Source of the DNA: Chitinophagaceae bacterium UBA1953
GTDB lineage: Bacteria > Bacteroidota > Bacteroidia > Chitinophagales > Chitinophagaceae
Assembly: GCA_002336115.1 (NCBI GenBank)
Contig: DDEN01000063.1
Coordinates: forward strand, 103,905-167,904
Length of the DNA: 64,000 bases
Direction of reading: 5' to 3'
Shown: positions 26,147-35,451 of the stretch, piece by piece
Numbering within the stretch: the stretch's first letter is position 1
Layout of the letters: each line of letters starts with the position of its first letter
Made by a program: the position numbers and the translations under genes
The notes under the pieces: generated by a model
Told to the model about the DNA's origin: nothing
Seen by the model: only the letters and a program-made list of their open reading frames with translations
The model's database searches: none

Positions 26147-27283
26147 TTATTGAGGTAATTTAAAATCGGCAATAATTGGATTATGATCACCTGGCGATGG
26201 ACGAACAATTTTTATCTGCTGTACGGATAATGATTTACTGTGAAGTATATAATCAATTCGTAGTGTTGGTGAAAGAAACTGAAATGTAGGGCCAATGCCT
26301 GTACCTTTTTCAGTAAACACATCTTTTAAACCGCTGCTGATTTTTTGATAGGCATACGAGTTTGGCACATCATTCATATCGCCACAAACAATAACAGGAT
26401 AAGGGCTCTTATCCACTTCCTCCTTTATTTTTTTTGACTGACCAGCACGCAGTAAATAAGCGGCCCGCATTTTCCGCAATATGCTTCTGCCGTTATCATT
26501 AACTGTCTCGGCATCCTGTTCCTCAATATTTTCAATAAAATCGTACTCTTTGTTAACAAAGTGCATACTCTGCAAATGAATATTGAAAATCCTGATCGTA
26601 TCTTTTCCGGCTTTTAAATCGGCCCGGAGAAAGGTTTGATTGTATTCTTTTTTGCTTTGCACTTTCTCCCACTTAATTATCGGGTAATTGGAAAACAAGG
26701 CAACACAAAAAGGATGATACCGCTCCTTATGCGGCGCAGGATAAGTATGCACGCCAAAAGCACGGTCGTTGGCTGTAATCACATACTTGTAGCCTAATCT
26801 TTTTTTAACCCGTTCGAGAGAAATTGCCGAATTACTATCCAATGAAAAAACAAATTCCTGCACTGCGAGCACATCGGCTTTAAATGAACGTGCTGTACGT
26901 ATCATATCATCATCAAGATCGCCATTGTTTTCATAAAAATTAAACAAGTGTGTATTCCAGGTGGCAATCCTGAGAGTGCTGTCTGTTTTAGCCTGCATTT
27001 TTCCGGGAAAATTTATTCCCACTGCATTGCTGATTAAGCCCCAGCAAAGCAACAAAGAAACAACAGGAATTAAAAACAGTTTGGGTTTAACTATAAGCCA
27101 GAAAACAATAAAAAGAATCTGCATCAGCAGAAAAAAAGGAAACAACAAAGCCAGCACATTAATAAACCATGAAACGCCCGGCCTTGTATAAGGCAGCACA
27201 TACAGCAAAAGCATGCAGATTGTTACACATACATTCGTTGTAACAATAAACTGCTTTGCGATTTTCCTGACAAATCCTGCCAT
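26147..27283 (-). CDS. Membrane-anchored endonuclease/exonuclease/phosphatase-family protein
   Basis: 378 residues. Three hydrophobic helices occupy about 15-95, then an EEP fold with ATWNTHLF (about 108), VLAVQEF with the metal-binding Glu (about 140), IHLQSMH, VCGDMNDVPNS (about 315) and GDHNPIIADF with the catalytic His near the end. The EEP domain would face the periplasm. It is the last gene of a minus-strand run with two rhomboid-fold genes (9-nt gap). Substrate (nucleic acid, phosphoinositide-like or other phosphodiester) is unknown. Confidence 0.8.
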   Translation of the reverse strand: MAGFVRKIAKQFIVTTNVCVTICMLLLYVLPYTRPGVSWFINVLALLFPFFLLMQILFIVFWLIVKPKLFLIPVVSLLLCWGLISNAVGINFPGKMQAKTDSTLRIATWNTHLFNFYENNGDLDDDMIRTARSFKADVLAVQEFVFSLDSNSAISLERVKKRLGYKYVITANDRAFGVHTYPAPHKERYHPFCVALFSNYPIIKWEKVQSKKEYNQTFLRADLKAGKDTIRIFNIHLQSMHFVNKEYDFIENIEEQDAETVNDNGRSILRKMRAAYLLRAGQSKKIKEEVDKSPYPVIVCGDMNDVPNSYAYQKISSGLKDVFTEKGTGIGPTFQFLSPTLRIDYILHSKSLSVQQIKIVRPSPGDHNPIIADFKLPQ

Positions 27284-27292
27284 AAGAAGTAT

Positions 27293-28228
27293 TTACAAAG
27301 TTTCATTTTCAGCAGCTTTTTTCAGAATATCTTTTTCATCCTGAGTAAGCGATTCGTATCCCTTCTGACTGATTTTATCTAAAATTTCATCAACCCGCTG
27401 CTGACTGATATTAGGTTTACGTGTATAAACAGGCTGACCCTTTGTGTTATAAAAAACTTCTTTGCGTTTTGTTTTTCCCGAACTTTTTTTCTTTGAAGGA
27501 TTAAATAACCCTGTGAACCAGTTGTAAGTATTGTACATCCAAATACTAAGGTCGGTTCCGGCCCTTAATTGTTTTATATAGAAAAAACCAACTACAGCTC
27601 CACCGGCGTGAGCAAGTACATAAGGCAATCCATAACCAGCCACACCTGCAAAATCAATTACCACAAAAATCAATGTAAGAATCCATACCGGAATGCCTCC
27701 GCCAATCATTGGAAAAATTCTGAACTGCGGTGCTGTTACAGTTGCAGCCACAGCAATGGCAACTACGCCTGCACCTGCGCCTTTATACGAGTAATCGATG
27801 TGACTGAACTGTGGCATCTGTGCCGCAACAAGAAACAGCAATGCACCAACAAAACATCCATATAAAAAAACAGGAATAATATGGCGGTTGCCGGTAAGCT
27901 CCTGCAATAAATAACCAAATGCCCAGAGAAACAACATATCACCCACCAACATCCATACATTATCCTGGCTTATGAAATGTGTAACAATAACCCAGGGACG
28001 AATGAGCAGTGTTTTCAAATCGGCAGGCAGCACAAACTTATCTAATATATTGGAGCGGTATAGCGTTTCATACAATTCCTTATCATACGTAAGCTGGTAA
28101 ACAATTTTCAAAAAAACAAGTACAATAAATACCAGTACATTGATGATGATAAGCATCATCAATGAATCGCCGTCTTCACCAAACCTGATTTTATTTTTAT
28201 ACTCTGCCTGCTGATAACTCATACTCAA
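27293..28228 (-). CDS. Rhomboid-fold membrane protein lacking the catalytic Ser
   Basis: 311 residues with about six membrane helices and a basic cytoplasmic tail (KKKSSGKTKRKE, about 240-255, then a helical QQRVDEILDKISQKG element). The GxSG motif of active rhomboids is replaced: the segment reads YKGAGAGVV (about 150), with Gly where Ser should be, while the partner His survives in LAHAGGAVVG (about 206). It starts MSMSYQQ, resembling VSYQQ of the adjacent active rhomboid, from which it is separated by 10 nt. Likely an inactive rhomboid partner or chaperone-like pseudoprotease (inference). Confidence 0.75.
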   Translation of the reverse strand: MSMSYQQAEYKNKIRFGEDGDSLMMLIIINVLVFIVLVFLKIVYQLTYDKELYETLYRSNILDKFVLPADLKTLLIRPWVIVTHFISQDNVWMLVGDMLFLWAFGYLLQELTGNRHIIPVFLYGCFVGALLFLVAAQMPQFSHIDYSYKGAGAGVVAIAVAATVTAPQFRIFPMIGGGIPVWILTLIFVVIDFAGVAGYGLPYVLAHAGGAVVGFFYIKQLRAGTDLSIWMYNTYNWFTGLFNPSKKKSSGKTKRKEVFYNTKGQPVYTRKPNISQQRVDEILDKISQKGYESLTQDEKDILKKAAENETL

Positions 28229-28238
28229 ATATTCCTTT

Positions 28239-29078
28239 TTAATAAAACGTTCGTCTGTTGTTTTTGTTCCAGTAAAGTACTAATAAAAATCCGATGAGTG
28301 CGCCTCCGAGATGAGCAAAATGTGCAACATTACCACCACTGTTAGTTACACCCATCCAAAGTTCTGCAGCAGCATAAAAAATAACAAACCACTTTGCCTT
28401 GATTGGCACAAAAAAGTAGAGATAAATCAATGTATTAGGGAATAGATATCCAAATGCAGCGAGGCATCCGAATACTGCACCTGATGCGCCAACAGTTGGT
28501 GTGCTTATCAAGCCCTGCGATCCTTCGTTCATCAGGGTAATGCTGTTGCTTATTAAAGACGAATTTGATGGATTATTTCTCCATTCATTGATAAACGAAT
28601 TGAGCTGGGAAATATTCATATTGTCGGGCACTCCATACTTTTGAAAAAAGCTGTAAAAAGTTTCCGGATTGGGTGCTTGCTTGTAAACAGATACGGCATT
28701 TAATATTGGCTGCATATCGTACGAAAGCCAGGCAAGATGAAGACCTGCTGCTCCCAAACCACACAAAATGTAAAAGATAAGAAACCGTTTTGATCCCCAG
28801 AAGTTTTCAAGACTGCTGCCAAACATCCACAAGGCAAACATGTTAAAGAAAAAATGTGTAAACCCGCCATGCATAAACAGATGCGTAATTAACTGATGAG
28901 GCTTGAACAAATCTGACTGAATACTATGCAGTGCAAAAAAATCAGTAACCCAACTGGTTTTCATCACGTTGCCTGTGGTGTACTGAGCCAGCAACACCAA
29001 TCCATTAATAATGATAAGATTCTTAATTACTGGTGGAAGAATTTGAAAACTTCCTGGTCGCATTTGCTGATAACTCAC
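28239..29078 (-). CDS. Rhomboid-family intramembrane serine protease
   Basis: 279 residues with six or seven membrane helices. Active-site Ser is in VGASGAVFG (about 191), the His in HFAHLGGALIG (about 250), plus LFMHGGFTHFFFNMFALW, the conserved H..N region of loop 1. A roughly 60-residue insert (about 115-175) precedes the Ser helix. I choose GTG 29078 (VSYQQMRPG) because it mirrors the start of the neighbour paralogue; the longer frame to 29141 adds a Lys/Cys-rich stretch, and a shorter start is ATG 29063. Cleaves transmembrane substrates in the inner membrane. Confidence 0.85.
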   Translation of the reverse strand: MSYQQMRPGSFQILPPVIKNLIIINGLVLLAQYTTGNVMKTSWVTDFFALHSIQSDLFKPHQLITHLFMHGGFTHFFFNMFALWMFGSSLENFWGSKRFLIFYILCGLGAAGLHLAWLSYDMQPILNAVSVYKQAPNPETFYSFFQKYGVPDNMNISQLNSFINEWRNNPSNSSLISNSITLMNEGSQGLISTPTVGASGAVFGCLAAFGYLFPNTLIYLYFFVPIKAKWFVIFYAAAELWMGVTNSGGNVAHFAHLGGALIGFLLVLYWNKNNRRTFY

Positions 29079-29154
29079 TTTATAACAATATTTTTTTACA
29101 AATTTCGGTATTGAAGATGAAATGAAACGTAAACATTTCAACTTTACAAAAACA

Positions 29155-30600
29155 TCAACGCAGCACCAGAGCTGCTACATTTTCAATATGATGTGTGTGC
29201 GGAAACATATCAACCGGTTGCAATTGTTCAACAATATATTTTTCATTGAGCAATTGCAGGTCTCTTGCCTGTGTGGCAGGGTTGCAGCTCACATAAACAA
29301 TTCTCGGCGCTTCAATTTCAAGCAGCTTACGCACTAATTTTTCATGCATGCCTGCACGTGGCGGATCGGTAATAATAACATCTGGTTTACCATGTGCTGC
29401 AAAAAATTCATCATTGCAAATATCAATTACATCGCCAGCGTAAAACGAGGTATTGGAAAGACCATTCAATGCTGCATTTTCTTTTGCATCTTCAATTGCT
29501 TCGGCAACGGTTTCAACACCAATAATTTTTTTAACGCCCTTGCTGCAGAAAATGCCAATGCTTCCTGTACCGCAGTAAAGATCATACAACACTTCGTTGC
29601 CTGTAAGCTTCGCAAAATCTCTTGTAACCCTGTACAAGGCTTCGCCTTGCTTTGTATTGGTCTGGAAAAAAGATTTCGGGCCGATTTTAAATACAAACTC
29701 TTCCAGCTTTTCAGTTACATACCCGCTGCCGAAATAGGTTTGGGGTTGCAGATCATAAATGCTATCGTTCCATTTAGGATTGATGGTATAAAGCAACGTG
29801 GTTATTTCAGGAAATTCATGAATCAATGCATTAAACAAAAGTTCCCTGTTTGCTGCATCATCATACCCAAATGTGATGTTCACCATTACTTCGCCGGTTG
29901 TTGTCATGCGGAAGATCATGGTACGCAACCAGCCTTCGTGTGCTTTAATATCGTAAAAAGAGAAATTGTGTTTTTTAGCAAACTCTTTCACAAAATTGCG
30001 GATGGCATTGTTTGGCTCCTGCTGCAGGTAACAGGTTTCAATATCAATTACCTTATCAAAAATTTTCGGCACATGATAACCCAGAGCCGCATCCTGCGGC
30101 TGAGCATATTCAACCTGTGCTTCTTCTGCTTTTCTTTTTTCTTCATCCCGCTTTGCCAGTTCTTCTCTTGTTAAATAGCGTTTGGTGCTGAAGGTGTATT
30201 CCAGTTTGTTGCGGTAATACTTTGTTTGCTTTGAACCCACTATAGGCAGCATGGCCGGTAATTCAACACGACCAATCCGTCTCAGATTCTGCTCCACTTC
30301 ACGCTGCTTGTATTCAAGTTGTTTTTCGTAAGGCAGCATTTGCCATTTACAACCACCGCACAAGCCAAAATGTTCGCAAAAGGGTGCTGTACGTTCTGCT
30401 GCATATTCATGAAAACGCACAGCCTTGCCTTCGGCCCAGTCTTTTTTGCTTTTGCCAAGCTGCACATCAATCACATCACCGGGAACAGCCCCTTCAATAA
30501 AAATCACCTTCCCATCCACACGGGCAATAGACTTTCCTTCAGCAGCGTAATCTTCAACTTTTACGCTTTCAAGTATCCTTATTTTATTTTTTTTTCTCAC
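29155..30600 (-). CDS. rlmD: 23S rRNA (uracil-C5)-methyltransferase, RlmD/RumA type
   Basis: 481 residues. TRAM domain about 1-60; Cys cluster FCEHFGLCGGC (about 70-80) with a fourth Cys in ETCYLQ for a 4Fe-4S centre; SAM motif DLYCGTGSIGIF (about 340); DPPRAGMH; and catalytic Cys in YVSCNPATQARDL (about 448). It makes m5U in 23S rRNA. An in-frame ATG at 30621 overlaps the -7 box TACCTTTG (30612-30605), so GTG 30600 (VRKKNKIRILE) is preferred and the mRNA is probably leaderless. A 30-residue Lys/Glu-rich insert lies near residues 150-170. Confidence 0.9.
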   Translation of the reverse strand: MRKKNKIRILESVKVEDYAAEGKSIARVDGKVIFIEGAVPGDVIDVQLGKSKKDWAEGKAVRFHEYAAERTAPFCEHFGLCGGCKWQMLPYEKQLEYKQREVEQNLRRIGRVELPAMLPIVGSKQTKYYRNKLEYTFSTKRYLTREELAKRDEEKRKAEEAQVEYAQPQDAALGYHVPKIFDKVIDIETCYLQQEPNNAIRNFVKEFAKKHNFSFYDIKAHEGWLRTMIFRMTTTGEVMVNITFGYDDAANRELLFNALIHEFPEITTLLYTINPKWNDSIYDLQPQTYFGSGYVTEKLEEFVFKIGPKSFFQTNTKQGEALYRVTRDFAKLTGNEVLYDLYCGTGSIGIFCSKGVKKIIGVETVAEAIEDAKENAALNGLSNTSFYAGDVIDICNDEFFAAHGKPDVIITDPPRAGMHEKLVRKLLEIEAPRIVYVSCNPATQARDLQLLNEKYIVEQLQPVDMFPHTHHIENVAALVLR

Positions 30601-30604
30601 GCCG

Positions 30605-30612
30605 CAAAGGTA
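30605..30612 (-). promoter_or_regulatory. -7 box of rlmD, deciding the start codon
   Basis: On the minus strand TACCTTTG is followed by CGGC and then GTG 30600. A TTTG 16 nt upstream is a possible but closely spaced -33 element. Confidence 0.5.
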
Positions 30613-30682
30613 ACATTCCATCCCTTTGCAAATAGTTAACAGCAGTAGAAAGCTTTTTGAATAACTTTACTGTTCTGTGATT

Positions 30683-32146
30683 ATGAAAAAAACGCTTCTT
30701 TTTCTCCTTCTTGCAATTGGCAGCAAACTTGCAGTTGCACAAAGCTACCAGATAACCTTACAGTACAAACCTGTAACGAACGGGTACCTGTTTCTTGGAT
30801 ATTATTTTGGCGATAAAAAATATGTAAAAGATTCTGTGCTTATTCAGCCCGAAGGAAAAGTTGTTTTTGAAGGAACCGAACCGCTTGTAGGCGGCTTATA
30901 CATCGTTGTTGACCCGGCAAAAAAACAGTTTTTTGATGTGTTGATTGATAAAGAACAAAATTTTTCGATCCGTATTGATACTGCAAATTTTACCATTGCA
31001 AAAATCACCGGTTCATCGGAAAACAATTATTTAGAAGCCTACAAAAAAGCAACTGCTTTTTATTTTAAAGATTTTCAGAAATGGCAAACCGACCTTTCAC
31101 TTTCAAAAACGGCTGCAGATAGTGCAGCTATTCAAAAAAAGATGAGCCACGCCGGAAATCTTTCACAACACTGGCGTGATAGTTTTTCACTTGTTCATCC
31201 GCAAAGCTATCTTACACTTCTGTTTCGTTTAATGAAAGAGCCGCAGTATAAAATTTCAGGAACAAAAACAAAGCAGGACAGCATTAACGCTTTTTACAAC
31301 TACAAAAAACAATACTGGCAGGATATTTCTTTTGCCGACGAACGCCTGCTGCGTACGCCCATGTTTGAACAACGCCTCAACCGTTATTTTGAAACAGCAG
31401 TTTACCTGCACCCCGATAGTGTAAAACTGGAGCTCGACAGGTTTATCCTCAGCAGTCGAAGCAACAAAACCATGTTCAAATACTTCATCAACAAATTCAC
31501 CAATGAGTATATGAACCCAAAGTACATGGGGTTTGATGTGGTGTTTCTTCATTTGTTTGAAAAATATTACCAACCCGGCGATGTTGACTGGCTGGAGAAA
31601 AAAGACCGGGATTTGGTTTACAACCGGGCCTACAGCCTCATGGGAAATATTATTGGCGAACCTGCTGCCGATCTCAACATGCTTGACACCCTTGACAAAA
31701 AAATGAATCTTTACGCCGTTCAGTCGCATTATACCGTTGTGGTTTTCTGGGACCCGGATTGCAGCCATTGTAAAGAACAGGTTCCAAAACTCGACAGCCT
31801 TTACCGCAATAGATGGAAGAAGTTGGGCGTTAAAGTAGTAGGCATTCTTACTGATACGGTGCGGACTGATTTTGCAAAAATGCCTCTTGTAAAAAATAAC
31901 TGGATGAATTATATAAAAGAACACAGGCTGGAAGACTGGATACACCTGTACCAAACGCCGCAAATGAGAGATGCAGAAATAAAAGCCAGTACTCCGGGCT
32001 TCAGGCAATTGTACGATGTATATCAGACACCAACTATTTATTTACTTGACGAACAAAAAAGGATTGTGGCAAAAAAAATCAGCCCCGAACAGGTTGATGA
32101 ATTTCTGCAGTTCAAACAAAACAATCAAACTTCCAAACATCCATAA
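30683..32146 (+). CDS. Exported thioredoxin-like protein (TlpA/ResA type, DUF4369-like N-terminus)
   Basis: 487 residues. Signal peptide about 1-20 (AVAQS). A beta-rich N-terminal DUF4369-like domain spans about 21-115, then a helical region to about 335. A thioredoxin fold follows with VVVFWDPDCSHCKEQVP, so the active site is CSHC (about 359-362), and TPTIYLLDEQ contains the cis-Pro. Start is ATG 30683, not the GTG 6 nt before. It acts in periplasmic disulfide reduction or isomerisation. The parvulin gene begins 7 nt after its stop, so both belong to an envelope-protein folding operon. Confidence 0.85.
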   Translation: MKKTLLFLLLAIGSKLAVAQSYQITLQYKPVTNGYLFLGYYFGDKKYVKDSVLIQPEGKVVFEGTEPLVGGLYIVVDPAKKQFFDVLIDKEQNFSIRIDTANFTIAKITGSSENNYLEAYKKATAFYFKDFQKWQTDLSLSKTAADSAAIQKKMSHAGNLSQHWRDSFSLVHPQSYLTLLFRLMKEPQYKISGTKTKQDSINAFYNYKKQYWQDISFADERLLRTPMFEQRLNRYFETAVYLHPDSVKLELDRFILSSRSNKTMFKYFINKFTNEYMNPKYMGFDVVFLHLFEKYYQPGDVDWLEKKDRDLVYNRAYSLMGNIIGEPAADLNMLDTLDKKMNLYAVQSHYTVVVFWDPDCSHCKEQVPKLDSLYRNRWKKLGVKVVGILTDTVRTDFAKMPLVKNNWMNYIKEHRLEDWIHLYQTPQMRDAEIKASTPGFRQLYDVYQTPTIYLLDEQKRIVAKKISPEQVDEFLQFKQNNQTSKHP

Positions 32147-32153
32147 ACTGTTT

Positions 32154-34070
32154 ATGCGCAAAATTTTCACTCTGTCGTTTTTACTGTTCTGTATCAGCAG
32201 CAATGCTCAAACACTTTTTTCTTACGGAACGAATACAGTTGATAAAAAAGAATTCTGGCGTGCTTTTTCTAAAAACAATAACGGTGCAACCGATGAAAAA
32301 GCCATCCGGGATTATCTTGATCTGTTTATTAGGTTTAAACTTAAAGTACAGGCAGCAAAAGAAGCAAAGCTTGATACGTTGCCCAATATTAAAAATGATA
32401 TTGCCGGGTTCCGTGCGCAAATGAGCGATCAGTTTATGCAGAACAACACCGCCGTAAAAGAAATGATTGCCGAGGCACAGGATCGCAGCAAAACCGAACT
32501 GGAGGTTGCACATATTTTTGTGGTATATGGCTTTGATAGTACTGCAGCGAAAAAACAAATTGAAAAAGCTTATCAGCAATTACAATCTGGTGCTGATTTT
32601 GGCAAAACAGCCGAAGCTTTCTCCACAAATGAATATGTAAAATCAACCAAAGGCTATATTGGCTACATCAGCGTATTTTCGTTGCCCTATGATATTGAAA
32701 CAACAGTTTACAATCTGCCTGTTGGTGCTTATTCAAAACCTGTTGCCGGGCCAATCGGTTATCATATTCTCAAACTCATCAGCAAAAGAAAATCGCTGGG
32801 TACAATGAAAGCAGCACAGGTGCTGATTGCTGTTCCCGCCAATGCTTCAGCGGCAGACGTAACAGAAGCAAAAGAAAAAGCCGAGATGGTATATAAAGAA
32901 GCAAAAGCCGGTGAAAAATTTGAAACGCTTGCTTTCAAATACAGTAATGATAAAGTAAGTTATGCTTCAGGAGGTGTAATGCCTGAATTTGGATTTACAA
33001 AGTACGATCCGGCATTTACTAAAGCAGCATTTAATTTAAAAAATGACGGAGACATCAGTGAGCCGGTACGTCTTTCAGATGGTTTTCACATCATTAAACG
33101 TATTTCGTTAAAACCCGCTATAGAAAATAACAACGATGCCGCTTTTTTACAGGAAATGACGGAAAAAGTAAATGCCGATTCAAGAGTGAATGTTGCTCTT
33201 TCCCGTGTGAAACAGCAAATGAAAACAGCAAGCGGGTTCAAACAGCTTTCTTATAACGAAAAAGAACTGTGGACTTTGACCGACACCACACTCAAAGCAA
33301 AAAACTATGTATCGTTCTTTAAAGCCAGTCAAACCAAACCATTGTTTTTACTGAAGGGGAAAACCATTTCTGTAACCGATTGGTTGAAATTTGCAAAAGC
33401 ACAGCAACCTTATCATACTTATGGCTCCATCAATTATAATAAGCTCATGGATCAGTTTATTGAAACAACTGTTGAGCAGTATTATAAAGACCGGCTCGAA
33501 ACAACAAACGAAGACTTCCGTTACCTGTTAAAAGAGTTCAGCGAGGGAAGTTTGTTATTCGAAATTATGGAACGTAAAATATGGAGTGCAGCACCAACCG
33601 ACTCAGCAGCCTTATTTACTTATTATAATAAAAACAAAAGCAGGTACAAATGGCAGCCAAGCGCTGGCGCTGTTATTTTCAACTGCTCCGATACCGCAAT
33701 TGCTAACAAAGCCTTGCTGATGATGAAAGCAGATCCTTTAAAATGGAAAGAATACATGAATGATTTTAACGGAACTGCATTGGCCGATAGTGGGCGTTTT
33801 GAAATGAACCAATTACCTGCTGTTAATAACGGAGAATTGAAGCCGGGCATGTTTACACAGGTTGTAACAAATCCAAACGATGGTTCTGCTTCTTTCTGTT
33901 ACATAGTAAAACTTTTTAACACAGAAGACCAGCGCACATTTGAAGAAGCAAAAGGTTTGGTTATTAACGATTACCAATTAGTAATGGAAGAGCAGTGGAT
34001 AGCACAACTGAAAAAGAAATACCCGGTTAAAGTAAATGAAACGGTTCTAAAAAGTTTGATTAAGAAATAA
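32154..34070 (+). CDS. Periplasmic parvulin-type peptidyl-prolyl isomerase (SurA/PpiC-like)
   Basis: 638 residues from ATG 32154 (MRKIFTLSFLLFCIS...NAQ, signal peptide); the longer frame from 32016 lies inside the upstream gene. A SurA-like N-terminal helical part (about 20-110) precedes two parvulin domains: about 111-215 (VAHIFVVYGF ... GYIGYIS ... GPIGYHILKL) and about 220-320 (AAQVLIAVP ... SGGVMPEFGF ... DGFHIIKR). A long C-terminal alpha/beta region has no named domain. It assists outer-membrane or secreted protein folding. Coupled to the thioredoxin-like gene. Confidence 0.88.
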   Translation: MRKIFTLSFLLFCISSNAQTLFSYGTNTVDKKEFWRAFSKNNNGATDEKAIRDYLDLFIRFKLKVQAAKEAKLDTLPNIKNDIAGFRAQMSDQFMQNNTAVKEMIAEAQDRSKTELEVAHIFVVYGFDSTAAKKQIEKAYQQLQSGADFGKTAEAFSTNEYVKSTKGYIGYISVFSLPYDIETTVYNLPVGAYSKPVAGPIGYHILKLISKRKSLGTMKAAQVLIAVPANASAADVTEAKEKAEMVYKEAKAGEKFETLAFKYSNDKVSYASGGVMPEFGFTKYDPAFTKAAFNLKNDGDISEPVRLSDGFHIIKRISLKPAIENNNDAAFLQEMTEKVNADSRVNVALSRVKQQMKTASGFKQLSYNEKELWTLTDTTLKAKNYVSFFKASQTKPLFLLKGKTISVTDWLKFAKAQQPYHTYGSINYNKLMDQFIETTVEQYYKDRLETTNEDFRYLLKEFSEGSLLFEIMERKIWSAAPTDSAALFTYYNKNKSRYKWQPSAGAVIFNCSDTAIANKALLMMKADPLKWKEYMNDFNGTALADSGRFEMNQLPAVNNGELKPGMFTQVVTNPNDGSASFCYIVKLFNTEDQRTFEEAKGLVINDYQLVMEEQWIAQLKKKYPVKVNETVLKSLIKK

Positions 34071-34085
34071 AAAACATAAAATCTA

Positions 34086-34416
34086 TTATGGAATGGCTGA
34101 ATTTTCTTTCAGCCATTTTACTATATGTTCAAACGGCATTGATCCTGTGAAGATAGAGATGAAAAAAGAATACAGGCTTGCATCATCCGGCAATAATTTT
34201 ATAACCTTCCAAACGAAGAGGCAATTCCATTAAAACATAGCCTTTGCGTTTGTTGCCATCTATAAAAAGGTGATTAACAATTCTGCTTTCTGCAACTGCC
34301 GCCTCTTTTTCAAAAAAAGAAGGATATAATTCTTCACCACTAAAGGTCTTAAAAGGACGAGCAACGGCGCTTTTGATAGATTCTTTATCACGAATACCTT
34401 TTATAGAAATTAGACT
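34086..34416 (-). pseudogene. Broken Fic/Doc-family toxin (death-on-curing type)
   Basis: Hand translation of the minus strand gives LISIKGIRDKESIKSAV, then SGEELYPSFFEKEAA and VNHLFIDGNKRKGY. The last holds the Fic/Doc core HxFxDGNKR in its Doc form (His followed by Leu instead of Pro). The frame stops at TGA 34185-34183, but shifting by one base at about 34188 restores the expected C-terminus (DDASLYSFFISIFTG ... VKWLKENSAIP, stop 34088-34086). At the other end an in-frame TAA (34419-34417) replaces the first about 25 residues. No antitoxin gene (Phd-like) is found nearby. So this is a remnant with both a frameshift and a lost N-terminus. Confidence 0.8.
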
Positions 34417-34466
34417 TTAAATAGTCTTCTTTAGTTTTTATCTTTTTTGTAACTAAATATAAAGTA

Positions 34467-35451
34467 AACCTATTGGCGGAGTTAATTAGCCAAAGCATGC
34501 TTAACCACCCTGCTTACAGGTTGGTTGTAAATAAACCTGTTCAGGAACTGTAAAATTGTAAATCCTGTAACCTTAGCCAGAATCCTGGATTTGAAGCCAA
34601 TAAAGGATTTGGCGTAGTTACGCTGTATCATAAACTGGTCGCATAATTGAGAAAAAACTGTTTCTATTCTCTTTCTCACTTTCTTCAAAATTCTGATTAC
34701 TGGCTTTTGTTCTTTCTGGTTACTTCGTAATGGCACTTCTAATTGTATCCCTGCTGTCTCAAATAAATTTATCTGCTGCTGCTTGCTTATGTATCCCTTA
34801 TCACCTGTTATAATGCAATTACTGAAAAACTCTTTTACATCTTTGAGGTAATAAACATCAAGCTACTTGCCTTGGTTAAGTCCAACGACCCTATTACTCC
34901 GGCAGCAGAACAGACACTATGCAACTTATAGCTATAAAAATATTTTTTCTGTGGTGCACAATAGCCCTTGCCCATTTTATTTCTTTGCTCATGGCTTATT
35001 TTACAAATTTCAAGTGGCATAGAATCTATGGCAAATACATCAGCCTGCCTGTTAAGCCTTGCTGAGAGAGCTTTCGGGCTTGCTCTGTTTTATCAAATAA
35101 CAATTTGCTACTATCGTTATATTGCCTTCTGCTTATCATGTTTTCGAATGCAGCAAGATACTCATTACGTAATTTGGAAATAAATAATTTTCGCTGTCAA
35201 TGCTTAAACATTCTGCTGTCAGGCTCATCGCTATCACTTCAACATCAGAAAACTTTGGCACACTACCATGCCTTACATAGTTGCCTTTTTCATTTATCTG
35301 ATCACCTAAATATCTTTTAAAACCACAGGTATTTTGTCGAAATTTGTTTTGATGTTGTGCATGTTGGATTAGTAAGTTTAATCACCCACTTAGACAACTT
35401 CACAACATCTTTTGTCCCATCTTTTTAAAAAATTAACTCCGCCAACGGGTT
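34467..35451 (-). mobile_element. Decayed IS982-family insertion sequence with both ends
   Basis: About 985 bp. The ends 34467-34487 and 35431-35451 are inverted repeats matching at 19 of 21 positions (core TTGGCGGAGTTAATT). This end sequence and length suit IS982. I see no clear target-site duplication, which suggests later rearrangement. The transposase inside, on the minus strand, is broken in several frames, so the element is inactive. Confidence 0.85.
34482..35362 (-). pseudogene. IS982 transposase, multiply frameshifted
   Basis: The N-terminal segment starts at MHNIKTNFDKIPV (near 35360) and is soon interrupted by stops; other frames keep MISRRQYND. The middle reads IDSMPLEICKISHEQ (about 35020) and YKLHSVC. 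The C-terminal frame (34736-34482) keeps RKRIETVFSQLCDQF and RNYAKSFIGF, the conserved IS982 DDE C-terminal region. At least two frameshifts and several stops break it. Confidence 0.8.

Noticed and set aside
29344..30174. Plus-strand ORF of 276 aa over rlmD
   Set aside because: A long antisense frame of rlmD, very rich in Cys, Phe and Ile, which is typical of shadows; the minus strand carries a full set of RlmD motifs.
31256..32008. Minus-strand ORF of 250 aa
   Set aside because: Antisense to the thioredoxin-like gene, with no signal or motif of its own.
34093..34116. ATGGCTGA / TCAGCCAT hairpin as terminator of the parvulin gene
   Set aside because: The same bases encode the C-terminal end of the Doc remnant; the T-run is weak, so a terminator role is not secure.
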